A stretch of DNA of 64,000 bases from Neofusicoccum parvum (lineage: Eukaryota; Ascomycota; Dothideomycetes; Botryosphaeriales; Botryosphaeriaceae). How positions within the stretch are numbered: the first letter of the stretch is position 1; each line of letters opens with the position of its first letter. A program made the translations under genes and the position numbers. Location of the stretch: NCBI GenBank assembly GCA_020912385.1, contig CP087212.1:1612001-1676000 (forward strand), written 5' to 3'. The notes beneath the pieces were generated by a model. The model was not told the origin of the DNA, made no database searches, and was given only the letters and a program-made list of their open reading frames with translations. This document shows, piece after piece, positions 10,749-21,389 of this stretch.

Positions 10749-12752
10749 GTGAGATGTTCGCTCCGAAATGAGAGGGTGAGGAGGTGCTTCACGCTCGTTG
10801 TGGCTTTTCTTTGGGTATCTAAAAAGAGTGGCGTTTTTGCTTCTGTGAATACTGGTGTGTTTGCGCAAAATTCGGATACATATTTAGAAGTGAGTCTGTC
10901 CCGAGGATAGCAGACCATGTGAGTTAGGCACGGGTGACAAAATAAATGGCTTCATAGGTCCAACACTACCATAGATTCCAACATATATACTCCTCTCCGC
11001 CAGCTACCTCCACTATTTAGCCTACATTTACTGCGATTCTATTTACGCCTATACTGATTGCCTGCACAGTTGACAAGTCTGCACGATATCCTTTCTCGGC
11101 ATTTGGCCATGATGGCGATGAGAGACTGGTTTCCGTACTAATTTCTAGCATCATAGTGAAAAAATGTTGCGTCTATCGGCGAGTGTATGCTGCAGTGCTT
11201 CGGTTATGAAGAATTTATGCCGCCGCGAGAGAAGATGTGCCAGCCGACAGGACACACCCTAGCGGTGGAGGTAAGAAGTCGGACTAGTTAGCTATCAGTT
11301 GACCCAGTCAATCTTCGGCTAAGATAGAGAACCTAGAATTAGTAGCCCTCTGACTGTTGAGGGGCTAGAATAAATAGTAAGACGCGAGCATGAGCAGGAG
11401 TAGGAGCGAATGACGGTATAGTAATCTATATACTTAAGGCAGAGCTCTTGATAGGTACAGACGTCTCCTATAGCGTGTAACGACGAGCGGTAGATTCTAG
11501 CGAGAGATGCAGGAGAGAGCGCAGCGGCAGAAAAAAATAATGGAACCCACTTGTTTAACTTGGAATCCTTGTACCATCATTGCAACTTCCAAGAGGAAAT
11601 AATTCTGCATCAGTCATCCCCTGCCCAGTGTCTCTCAACACTTGCAGGTTCCTGGAGATCCAATCAGAGCGGGGAGATGAAATTCGGAGTAGTTTTTCTG
11701 ACTGATTACAGAACTTGAGATGGCGAGGATGAGAGTGGGATCTAGCCTATGGCATCTGTTTACAAACCTCCTGTATGGCTTGAAGACCAAGGGGGCGCAC
11801 TATGTGATATGGCGCTATGGGAGAGTATCGAGCCCAGAGTCGTAGTGGGTGTCAATATATCTAGTGTCCAGCCGTAGATCTCTATTAGAGCTTTGGCATA
11901 CTTCATCGTGGAATGGGCAGCTAGCGTTCCGCTCTACTGTTGCTCCACGGCGATTCTTGACATAGATGCTGCAGAATTCCTCATCCGGTACAGCCCCATA
12001 ATACCGACATGCGTACTTTGTAAAAGTTATGATGCGTTGCGCTCGATAGGGGGCCTAATAATGTAAGAACACCGATTTACTGAGGTTACTGAGTGAGCCG
12101 CAGGCTGCAAAGGTCGACCCCTTGAGTAGGACTTCGTTGCCTGTCATGGAAGTGATCCTGGAAGAAAAGATACCGGCAATGGCAAATAAAGCGATGCTAA
12201 ATATAGTGTAAACCCCGTTCCTATGATTTTGCCGGTGTGTGTGCTACTCGCGTGCTCGTGCGGATGCTCACGGTCACAGGGTGCGACATCGCCGGGTTTG
12301 TAGTCGGAATGCCCACGGGCTGCGAATGCTAAACACTCCTTGCATCGCAACAGCATAGCCTCTGTGCGATGCTGCAGATAAGAGGCAATCGGTAACCGAT
12401 GTTCTTATGGATGCCTCGTTCAGTGTAATGCCAATGCTCTATCAGCTGGAATTTCACGCCACTGTCGAAGCAAAATTAGAGTGCTGCCCGGCGGCCCTTT
12501 CTGCGTGAAAGCCTTGTGTGAAGAGTCCAAGGCTGAGAGTGTGCCGGTGAACCGTCAATAGCAAAGCCGGGTGATAGTAACCCCGTTGGCACTGCGGGCG
12601 CAGTGTTAATTGAGGTGTCAGCGCGGGAAGTCGTGCGCCTGTGTACATGGAGGAGTCAAGTGGCCCGAGCGTCATCGCGTGAACTTTCCCGCGCCTGGGA
12701 GCTTCTTCCGCGACACAGCAACTGCAACAGCTCCTGCCTTCGTATTGTCAAG
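10749..12752. other. 2-kb TA-rich gene-free stretch, possibly an RIP-mutated relic
   Basis: No gene is recognised. The middle part (about 10950-12150) differs from its surroundings: it is poorer in GC, dense in TA dinucleotides and in TAG/CTA triplets, and closed in all frames. That pattern is what repeat-induced point mutation leaves in dead transposons of ascomycetes, but I recognise no element. A possible polyadenylation motif AATAAA for the MFS gene lies at 10941-10946. The last few hundred bases must hold the promoter of the next gene. Confidence 0.5.
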
Positions 12753-13719
12753 ATGGCAACCAACACGCCCCCCAACTGCACGTTAGTAAAGCCACGCCCA
12801 TACGATGCTCTCCACTGACAGCGCGATAGTGTCTACGTACGCCCCCCCGAAACCTCGCTCACCAACGGATCGCTTCTGACAATCCGCGCAGGTCAAAAAC
12901 CTGGAGGAGCGCATCAAGCTCGACACGCTGAAGGACACACTGCGCGAGATCTTCGAGGAATATGGCACCATCCTCGACATCCGCGCCGCCAAGAACCTCA
13001 AGGCGAAGGGCCAGGCCTTCATCGTCTTTGACACGGTAGAGTCGGCTGCGCGCGCCATCGAGGAGCTCCAAGACTTCGACCTGTTTGACAAAGCCATGAA
13101 GCTGGATTACGCCCGCACCCGCAGCGATGCCATCGTCAAGGCCGAGGGCAACGAGGATGAGTTCGAGGCACACAAGCGCCGCCGCCTGGCTGAGAAAGGT
13201 ATTCCGTCTATGATGTTCCCATTGCACAGCGGGCTCAGATGGATTATCGTCCTCATGGCCTCTCTACACTCGTTTGATTGCTTCTAAACGGTACGTGGCA
13301 ATTTTGCTCATACTATCTATGCAGAGAGGAAACAAGCGCTCGAGGCGCAGGAGGCCCAGAAGAAGATGAAGCGGCCGGCTGGTGCTCCTGCCGAGACGAA
13401 CCGCCCGGCCCAGAAGGCTCGCGGCGCCGGTCTCAAGTCTACCGGTGGTGCCGCTGCTGTCATCCCCGACGAGTATCTTCCGCCGAACAAGATTCTCTTC
13501 GTCCAGAACTTGCCCGATGGCTACGATGTCGAGGCCCTCTCGGCAATCTTTGGCCGCTTCGAGGGCTTCAAAGAAGTCCGTCTTGTACCTGGTCGCAGCG
13601 GCATCGCCTTCGTCGAGTATGAAGCCGAGGCCGGCGCTATCAGCGCCAAGGAAGCCACGGCTGGAATGGCGCTTGGTGATGAAGGCAAGCCTATGAAGGT
13701 CACCTACCAGCGCCAGTAG
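12753..13719 (+). CDS. U1A/U2B''-like snRNP protein with two RRMs
   Basis: Spliceosomal RNA-binding protein of the U1A / U2B'' family, 245 aa, expected to bind a U1 or U2 snRNA hairpin in the nucleus. Exons are 12753-12781, 12830-12836, 12892-13198 and 13325-13719. Exon 2 is a 7-nt microexon. Joining it restores the RNP2 strand TVYVKNLEERIK; without it the frame stops after 22 residues. RRM1 spans about residues 10-85, with an RNP1-like block KGQAFIVFD. A Lys/Ala/Pro-rich linker follows. RRM2 spans about 160-245, with ILFVQNLP and SGIAFVEY blocks, and the protein ends right after RRM2, as is usual. Introns are 48, 55 and 126 nt. The gene ends 217 bp from the convergent V-ATPase gene. Whether it serves U1, U2 or both cannot be told from sequence. 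Confidence 0.9.
12830..12836 (+). other. 7-nt microexon of the U1A/U2B''-like gene
   Basis: TGTCTAC between a TAG acceptor (12827-12829) and a GTACGC donor (from 12837). It is the only arrangement I found that joins the start codon to RRM1 in frame and rebuilds the conserved V-Y-V-K-N-L strand. Confidence 0.85.
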
Positions 13720-13936
13720 GCAGTATGTGCAGGGTGGGAGACTGCAAGAAGGGATATCGAGGTATTCTGGCGCGAGGCGTAGCTCTAACAGCGTAAGGGT
13801 ACAGAAAATACCAATGGACGCAGAGAACGATTTGAGTTTGGCATCATCGGATATAGTTCAGAGCTCCTACTCAACGCCAGAGCATAGCAAAATGATGATA
13901 ACCGGGTGAATGTACAACAACATAGACTGAGCCAGC

Positions 13937-14958
13937 CTAGAAAATGACGTCCTCATTGTCCTGATCGCCCAAAAGGTCCTTCGTTTCCGTCTCGCCTTGC
14001 ACGTCCCTCGCCTGATCCTTTCCATCGGCCTTGCTTACCCTTTCCTTCTCTGCAGCAGCAGCATCGCGTTCCTTCTTACCAGACACCTTCTTCAATCGGT
14101 AGAATTCCTCTCTGTCGAGCTCGTCCAGCTCCGAGTTAATGTACTTGATGGTGTTCTCCGCCCTGGGGATGATGACGTGCTCGCTGCAATGAAAATCAGC
14201 AAATGGAATACGGAAGTGGGGCATCGAGGAACTGACATGGCGTTGACTCTGCGGTTCACCACCTTGATGACCTCGTCCAGGATAACGAAGGCCGTCTGCA
14301 GACTGGCCAGCTCGACCAGCGTCTCCACAGCGCGGGCATACGTTTCCCTACATCTCTGGACCTGCTGTCCTCCTTTGCCTAGACCTGTGAGACCGAAGTC
14401 ATTGTTGCCCTCGGTGGTGAAGCTCTCGAACTGCGGCAGGAAGACACCGGAGACGTTCTCCTGCTTGGTGCGGACGCGGAACTTGGCGTTCTTCGCGGAC
14501 TCCTGGATCTGGTAGCTAATATCGCCGCCGGCCGCATAGGTGACCTCGGCGAGCGAGAAGGCGGCGATCTGCATGACGCGGCCCATCTTGCGCTTGGCTT
14601 CATCGATGCGGCGGGTGATCTCTGTCGCTCACTCAGCGGGACGAAGCTTGGACGGAGCGGATTCGGGATGGGGAGCGTACCTCGGAAGCGTCTGTGTGGG
14701 AGCAGGGACGTCAGCACACTCTCGCATAGAGTGGGAGCTCGATAGGGTTAGGGATTGGGCATGGCGCACTTTGTCAGGGCCTCGCTCTTGCGCTTGAGCA
14801 GATCGTGGCCGGTCTGAGCTCCCTTGAGCTTGCTCTTCATCTGGCCCAGCGCCTGGCGCGTCGGGAAGATGGCCTCGCGAGCCTAGACATTGGCGTGAGC
14901 TCTGCAGTCCGACAGTTGGGCGGGACGCGGGTCACCGTACCGCGCCGCCCGACGACAT
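13937..14958 (-). CDS. VMA8: V-type ATPase subunit D
   Basis: Central-stalk subunit D of the vacuolar H+-ATPase (V1 sector), 257 aa, close to the yeast length. On the minus strand the exons are 14941-14958, 14770-14882, 14681-14691, 14237-14621 and 13937-14183. The third exon is an 11-nt microexon. Joined, the protein begins MSSGGAAREAIFPTR, followed by QALGQMKSKLKGAQ. It continues as one long coiled coil with the family blocks KRFREITRRIDEAKRKMG and VNRRVNAIEHVIIPRAE. The KRFRE part depends on the microexon. The tail is charged and variable, as in other fungi. The four introns of 53-78 nt all obey GT-AG. The gene is divergent from SYF1 and convergent with the U1A-like gene. It is soluble and acts on the cytosolic face of vacuoles and endosomes. 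Confidence 0.93.
14681..14691 (-). other. 11-nt microexon of VMA8
   Basis: ACGCTTCCGAG (minus strand), bounded by a CACAG acceptor and a GTACGC donor. It encodes the R-F-R core of the conserved KRFRE block, with its first and last bases shared with flanking codons. Confidence 0.85.
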
Positions 14959-15343
14959 AGCGGGCGATTATAATTAGGGGGGTCTCGAAATGAGGAGCTG
15001 CTTGCACCGCGGGCCCGGGTCCAAGCTTCACACGACAAAGGGAGGAGAGGGTGGCTGAGCTCGATCGCTTGGTGTTGGCCGTGGAGCTCGTGCTCTCGTC
15101 GAGCGGGCTGGCAGGTGTGTCGTTCCCACCCGCCCGACCTGGTGGCCCGGCCAATCAGCGGCAGCGCTAGCGGATTCCGTGAAGCAGCGCGCGAAACTCT
15201 TGAGCCAAGCGTTTCGCAGACCAGCGAGCCCGCTCACTCCTCCTCCCCTCCATCCCTCCAATCCCGCATACGACGCGCTCGCTGCACACCGCCGTCCGCG
15301 CCCTCCCGGCCTCCGCGCAGGCCAGCAACGCCGAACCCGAGCG
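14959..15343. promoter_or_regulatory. shared promoter of VMA8 and SYF1
   Basis: The 385-bp region between the two divergent ATGs, with no other gene. It is GC-rich with C/T-rich leader sequence towards SYF1 (about 15235-15330). No TATA box is visible, which is common for housekeeping genes. Confidence 0.6.
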
Positions 15344-17925
15344 ATGCCTGGAGCCATCCACCCCGCCGCTGCCGCCGACGCGCCGCAGCCCGCACAGGTT
15401 CCACGGGCGAAGCGCACTACGCCGACCAAGTCGTCCGACCTGTACCTGATCGGAGACAGCGACGCCATCTACGAGCAGGAGCTCATCCGCAATCCGGGCA
15501 GCATCAAGCCGTGGCTCGACTACGCCGCCTTCAAGCGCCAGAATGGCTCCCTGCTCGAGCAGGCCTTTGTGCTGGAGCGCGCCTGCACCACTCTGCCGCG
15601 CTCCTACAAGCTGTGGAAGATGTACCTGAGCCTGCGCACCCAGCATCTGCAGGGCAAGAACCCGGCCAAGTACCAGGCCCACTACGTCAAGGTCAATGCT
15701 CTCTTCGAGCGCGCCCTGGTGCTGCTTAACAAAATGCCGCGCATATGGGAGATGTACCTCGAATTTTTGATGCAGCAGCCCCTCGTTACCACCACCCGCC
15801 GCACCTTCGACCGCGCCCTCCGCGCCCTTCCGCTCACTCAGCACAACCGCATATGGGCCCTCTACCGTCCCTTCGCCAACTCCGCCTCGGGCGAGACCGC
15901 GGTCAAGATCTGGCGCCGGTACATCCAAATCCACCCGGAACACGCGGAAGACTTTATCGCTCTCTTGATCGACATGCGCCAGTACACCGAGGCTGTCAAG
16001 AAGTACATGGACATCCTGAACAACCCCAGATTCAAGAGCAGAGAGGCAAAGGGGCCCTTCCAGTTTTGGACGGAGATGGTCGAGTTGATGATAGACCACG
16101 CGAAGGAGATTGAGACGGGGGACGATGTTGGGATCGACGTCGAGAAGATCATTCGGAGCGGAATCGCCAAGTTCTCCGACCAAAGGGGTATCTTGTGGGT
16201 TGGCCTGGCAAGATACTGGATCAACAAGGGCGACTACGAACGCGCACGCGATATTTTCGAGGAGGGCATCACCACCGTCATGACCGTCCGCGACTTCTCC
16301 ATTGTCTTCGACACGTACGCGGAAGCCGAGGAGGCCTTGATTGGTATCAAGATGGAGGAGGCAGGCAAGCGCCAGGAGAAGGGGATCGATGATGAGGGTC
16401 TTGACCTGGACCTCGACATTCGGATGGCCCGTTTCGAGCAGCTTATGGATCGCCGACCCTTCCTCGTGAACGACGTGCTTCTCCGACAGAACCCCAACAA
16501 TGTCAACGAGTGGGAGAAGCGTGTCGGTCTCTGGGGTGACAACAAGGCCGAGGTTGTCAAAACCTATACTGACGCCATTGCCACGATCCACCCGAAGAAG
16601 GCTGTTGGTAAATTCCACGAGCTTTGGACAAACTACGCGAAGTTCTACGAGAATGGTGGGGATCTGCAAAACGCCCGTATCATCATGGAGAAGGCGGTCA
16701 AGGTGCCATTCAAATCGGTCAATGAGCTTGCCGAGATGTGGTGCGAATGGGCAGAGATGGAGCTCAGAAACGAGAACTTCGACCGTGCGGTGGATATCAT
16801 GGCCAAAGCGACCCAGGCACCGAAGAGATCGACGATCGACTATTTTGACGAGTCCCTCTCGCCTCAGCAGAGAGTTCACAAGAGTTGGAAGCTGTGGAGT
16901 TTCTACGTCGATTTGGTGGAGAGCGTCAGCACTCTCGAAGAGACGAAGAAGGTCTACGAACGCATTTTCGAGCTGAAGATTGCCACGCCTCAGACTGTTG
17001 TTAACTACGCCAACCTGCTCGAGGAAAACAAATACTTCGAGGATTCGTTCAAGGTTTACGAGCGCGGACTTGACCTGTTCAGCTACCCGGTCGCTTTTGA
17101 ACTATGGAACCTGTACCTCACCAAGGCTGTGGACCGCAAGGTTGGCATGGAGAGATTACGCGACCTGTTCGAACAAGCGCTCGAAGAATGTCCGTCAAAG
17201 TTTGCGAAGGTGTTGTATTTGATGTACGGCGCATTGGAGGAGGAACGAGGGCTGGCTCGTCATGCCATGCGCATTTATGAGCGTGCTACCCGCGCCGTCG
17301 CCGACGAGGACAGGTTGGAAATGTTCGAGTTCTACATCACCAAGTCGGCGTCCAACTTCGGGCTTACTTCGACTCGCTCCATCTACGAGCGCGCCATTGC
17401 TGCGCTGCCGGACAAGGAAGCGAAAGAGATGTGTCTCAAATTCGCGGAGATGGAAAGACGGCTCGGCGAAATCGACCGTGCCAGAGCGATCTACGGCCAT
17501 GCCAGTCAATTCTGCGACCCGAGGACCGAACCTGCATTCTGGCAGAAATGGGAGAGTTTCGAAGTGCAGCACGGAAACGAAGACACGTTCAAGGAGATGC
17601 TCCGCATCAAAAGGAGTGTGCAAGCACAGTTCAAGTATGTTTTCCTCCTTGCGAGGTTTATTTTCGTATTGCTGACATTTGAAATAGCACGGACGTCAAC
17701 TTCATCGCCTCCCAGGCACTTGCACGCGCTCAGCAACCCAACGGCACCGACGGCGACGAGCAGGAGAAGGTGGATGCTATGGCTGCACTCGAGCGCCAAG
17801 CCAGGGCTCCCGAGGGCTTCGTTGCAGCCAGCAGCGGCCCCGAGGGAGGCAACAAACCGACGGCACAGGCTGAAGCACCTGTTGCAGCGAATCCCGACGC
17901 ACTTGACATTGACGACGACCTATAG
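15344..17925 (+). CDS. SYF1: pre-mRNA-splicing factor SYF1
   Basis: Scaffold of the Prp19/NineTeen complex of the spliceosome, nuclear, 842 aa (usual length for the family). Exons are 15344-17634 and 17688-17925. The 53-nt intron near the 3' end has a GTATGT donor, a GCTGAC branch site and a TAG acceptor, and its removal gives VQAQFNTDVNFIASQ, the expected junction. The whole protein is an array of HAT (half-a-TPR) helical repeats, with recurring W..Y, F-E-R-A and Y-E-R-A patterns from about residue 35 to 750. The start block reads YEQELIRNPGSIKPWLDYA, characteristic of SYF1. An acidic end (LDIDDDL) closes it. The ATG at 15344 is the first in frame; the open frame extends upstream only without an ATG. 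Long antisense frames opposite this gene are shadows. Confidence 0.95.
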
Positions 17926-19583
17926 GCGGAACCGAGGCGCGCGAATACCCTACGTTGTTCAGGCACGGTTGGTGGATGGATTTTCCCTTCTGAAGATGTG
18001 AGCGGTTCCACAGCGGTCGAGGAAGACTTTTGCTCCACTTTTTACTGCTTCAGGCGTGCGACCTTCCTTTTTACATCTCATTGAGTTCCCCTAGCTGCAT
18101 ATAACCGGCGTTCTCGGGTGGGCAGGCGGTCCGGATGATTGTCTTGGGCGGAGGATCGATCTCTATTCTGGATCTCATCTTTTTTTTGTTCGATTTCCTC
18201 TCCTTCCACGTCTCCTTCCTCTCCCTTCTTTGACCCACTTTCCTTCTTGGTCCAATTTGACCGTGGCGCAGAGCAAGCGCGTCATCAGCGTGCTGCTCGG
18301 AGTTTTTCAGACTGCACAGTGGCGGGCTCACAGCCGAGCGTCAGCAAGCGTGTAACTCGCAGTTTCAGAAAACGATTGGAAAAAGCAATGCAAGTTTCTG
18401 CAACGGCCAGCGTCGCCCCGATGTCGTCCTGCGTGTCGCGTGCTTGGGGCTGCAGCGGCTTACTCCACCGGCTGAAGCTGCAGCCGGCGCCAAGCGGCAA
18501 CTGTTGCTCTTACCTCATTCCAGCAGTAGCACAGGAGGAATTCTCAAGCGGTGGCTGAGGGATGTGCCGCTGGACACCTCTACCTCCGCGCGGACGACAG
18601 CTCCAGCTCCAGCTCCAGACACGGTGGTATCAACCCGGACGCAGCGGCCCCTGCGTTGCCGCTCCGCATTACCCAGGCTGACCAGGACGCAGGCCGTTGC
18701 TGGAGAAGGCTGGATCTAGGTAGATCAGCTGAGAGTCGAGATAAGGTTTGCCCCCGCGTGCCCCGGCGCATCAACCAAGGGCACGCTGGGGATGACGAGG
18801 GCTAGCGTAACAGCTGCAGCTCCCCCGCATATGACGCTGTGGACGCGCGAACCACCGATCCTGCGCGGTGTCTGGCCCCGCGATGAGTGTCGCAGTACTG
18901 CTGTCGCATTACCGCGCAGCGCTGTGGCTGATTAGCACGACATGCCACGCGCGCTCATTCGCCGGCGCCGGCGTCAGCTGCTGCACGCGGCCAGTCGCCA
19001 GCCCCGAGGGTGTGGCACCAACCGCCTGTCCGTTGACGTCGTTCTTTGTGCAGCGCCCCTCGACTGCTGCTGCTCTCCTGCGGCGACAGGCCCCAGGGGC
19101 CCAGGGGCCCAATGGCACCGGCGACGATCGCCGTGCCGAGACCAGTGCCCAGCGTAGCACCGCACGCGCGCCGCGGCAGTGTGAGCTTACTGGCTGCGTG
19201 CCAAGCTCCATGCGTGTGCGGGCTGCTGGGTTGACGTCGATGGTGGTTTCCGCCCTTCACTTGCTCGCCCACAAGGTTCCACGCTGGAGGTACCCCGCGT
19301 CCTTGGGCCTCAGGCTTGCTTCTTTCCCAAGACGAGCAAAGCACCGAATCCTTTATCTACCCTGCCCGGCCCCGGACCGCGACCACCCTAGGCCTCTTTG
19401 TTCTTCCCCGAACGAGAAAGCTTGCTTCCTTTTTCCTGACCAGCCCCACAGCGGCTCACTCCTGCCACTATTTACTCTTAGCCCCTCTGCCTAGCAGTCG
19501 TTTGACTGCTGCCCCCCTCCATAGTGGAGTACAACAACGTCCATATCGACATCCGTCCGCTGTCATCCTCTCGCACCTCCAGC
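17926..19583. other. gene-free spacer
   Basis: I see no gene. It holds the 3' region of SYF1, GC-rich sequence with overlapping meaningless frames (18868-19494), a short run of GGGGCCCA-like repeats near 19090-19112, and a C/T-rich leader before the next ATG. Confidence 0.5.
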
Positions 19584-20382
19584 ATGGCAACGAACACGAC
19601 GAATGCTGCCAGCGGTGAGTCTCGCCGCCTTCCGCTTCAATCTCTCACCAATGCAGCCCCACGCCACGCTTCTCTCGCAATGGCGCCCCGCCGGCTGTCT
19701 CACTTCCCCTCACACCTCACGCATTCGCATCCATTTCCACGCCACATGTCGCTCTCACCCGCACCCACCTCCATTCCGCCACCCCTAACACCCAGCACCA
19801 GGCATCGATGCCACGCTCACGGGCAACCCCTCCGTAGCCACCGACTTCAGTGACACAGCCAAGAATGGCAGCGCCATCGACGACGTCCACGGCTCGCCTG
19901 AGCTGCACGACCCGTTCGGCGGCGACAAGCTGGACAAGATTGCCGGCGGCGACGACATGAAAATGCCCGGCAGCGGTGGCTCAGACTCAGGCTCGCCGAC
20001 TCACGACCGCCGCATGAGCAAGGAGTGGGATGCGTCCAAGGTGCCGCCTTCGCGCTTCCAGAAGCGCTCCGGCAGCATCTACTCGACACCCAGCTCGCGC
20101 GACGCCCACCTGAACGGGAACGAGCGGGATAAGGGGTACTGGGAGAAGATGAAGGAGAAGGTAAGCCTCGGCTTCTGCTACTGTCCAACCGCCCGTCCTG
20201 CTGTCCTGGAGATACTGGTGTGCTGCGGTCTACTCGTTCTCGTGTCCGTCGACAGGCTACCCTTGTCCGAGCGAGTGGATGCAGGGCATCATGGGACCAC
20301 ATCCCGTTATGCAGCGGAGCCTTCTCCTCAAGACGCATTTCGCTGACGTACGTCATTTCCGCAGGGCTGGATGAAGAAATAG
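19584..20382 (+). CDS. small conserved-looking fungal protein, 135 aa
   Basis: A three-exon gene: 19584-19614, 19802-20160 and 20365-20382. Introns are 187 and 204 nt, longer than most in this window, with GTGAGT and GTAAGC donors and CAG acceptors. The protein is hydrophilic and probably largely disordered: Gly/Asp/Ser-rich first, then a compact block around residues 95-125 with SKVPPSRFQKRSGSIYSTP followed by SSRDAHLNGNERDKGYWEKM, ending in KEKGWMKK. That block resembles a motif I have seen in uncharacterised small fungal proteins. The last exon adds only five residues but supplies the usual GW ending. No signal peptide or membrane segment. Function unknown. The long C/T-rich leader suggests good expression. 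Confidence 0.7.
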
Positions 20383-21389
20383 GCTCTGGCCTATGCATCC
20401 CACCACGCTCCTTCCTTCTTCGCTTCTTCGACTCCACCGTAACTTTCCATTGCACGCTTGATTGCTTTTCCGACAGAGACTTCCCCTTGGGAGATTCTTT
20501 CACGATTCATCGATATCACACGCTCGATCATGTACTGTACAACCAGATCTATTTTCTCTTTTCACTTTTGACCTTGTTGTCACCGCGGATACACTCGGGA
20601 TTAGCTTGGCAACTGAGCTTTGCTTTTTCTTCTTGTGCTTGCTTTCCCTCCTCCCCGTTTGTCCTTTTTCTACTAGGTGCTTCACTTGCGCTGTGGTGAT
20701 AAGTAGAAGCGGCCGATGGCCTCGTATTTTTCTTTTAATTCGCTTAGTTGCTGGACGATTGTGATGGATGGGGAGTGTGCGACTTGTGTCAAATGGGTTC
20801 GACGTAAAAGTAGTGGCTCTGAGCAACAAATGATACCTTTATGCCTCTCCATCTTTGCTATCTTCGAGGTCTGATACGCGAAGAATTGAAGCAATCGCCT
20901 GGATGGAAATTCCTTGACGATAACTACGCTTCTCCATGCACATTAATGGTTTAGCTCCCCCCGGATGTAGTAAGTTAACTGCCTTCCTTACTTCGCTACA
21001 AGTAATCGACATCATATATTCACATCAGGTCAACATAGTTAGATGCGTCGGCTCGACTGTCTGTCTCAACCGAAGTCTTACCCGTCCGCACTGCAACACA
21101 GGTTTCGAAAGGCTGTCTTAAATGATTTGTAGATTTCCCCTTTCTAGATGCTTTTATGGTATCACTGCACTAGATTCCTCTCTGCTCAAACTTGTAAAGA
21201 AACAGAAACACATCTGGAGTTCAAGCATCCATGCGGACGCAAAGGTGAGACGTGCAATCGGTTTTTCCCCTCTGGACGAATGGTCCAACTCCGGAAGCGC
21301 TCTGCATGTGCCCATCCTATTGTTATGGACCTCGTGCCACCTGCCTGTATAATACAAGAAAAAAAGAAGACGAAAAAAAACAGGACTGC
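20383..21389. other. spacer between convergent genes
   Basis: 3' regions of the small gene (+) and of PRP22 (-). T-rich on the + strand near 20540-20660. No gene, RNA gene or repeat is recognised. Confidence 0.5.

Noticed and set aside
14738..14757. Telomere-like GGGTTAGGG
   Set aside because: It is the complement of TCCCTAACCC, the branch-site region of VMA8 intron 2, not a repeat array.
15167..16879. 570-codon open frame on the minus strand
   Set aside because: It lies exactly opposite the SYF1 coding region and has no family likeness; a codon-bias shadow.
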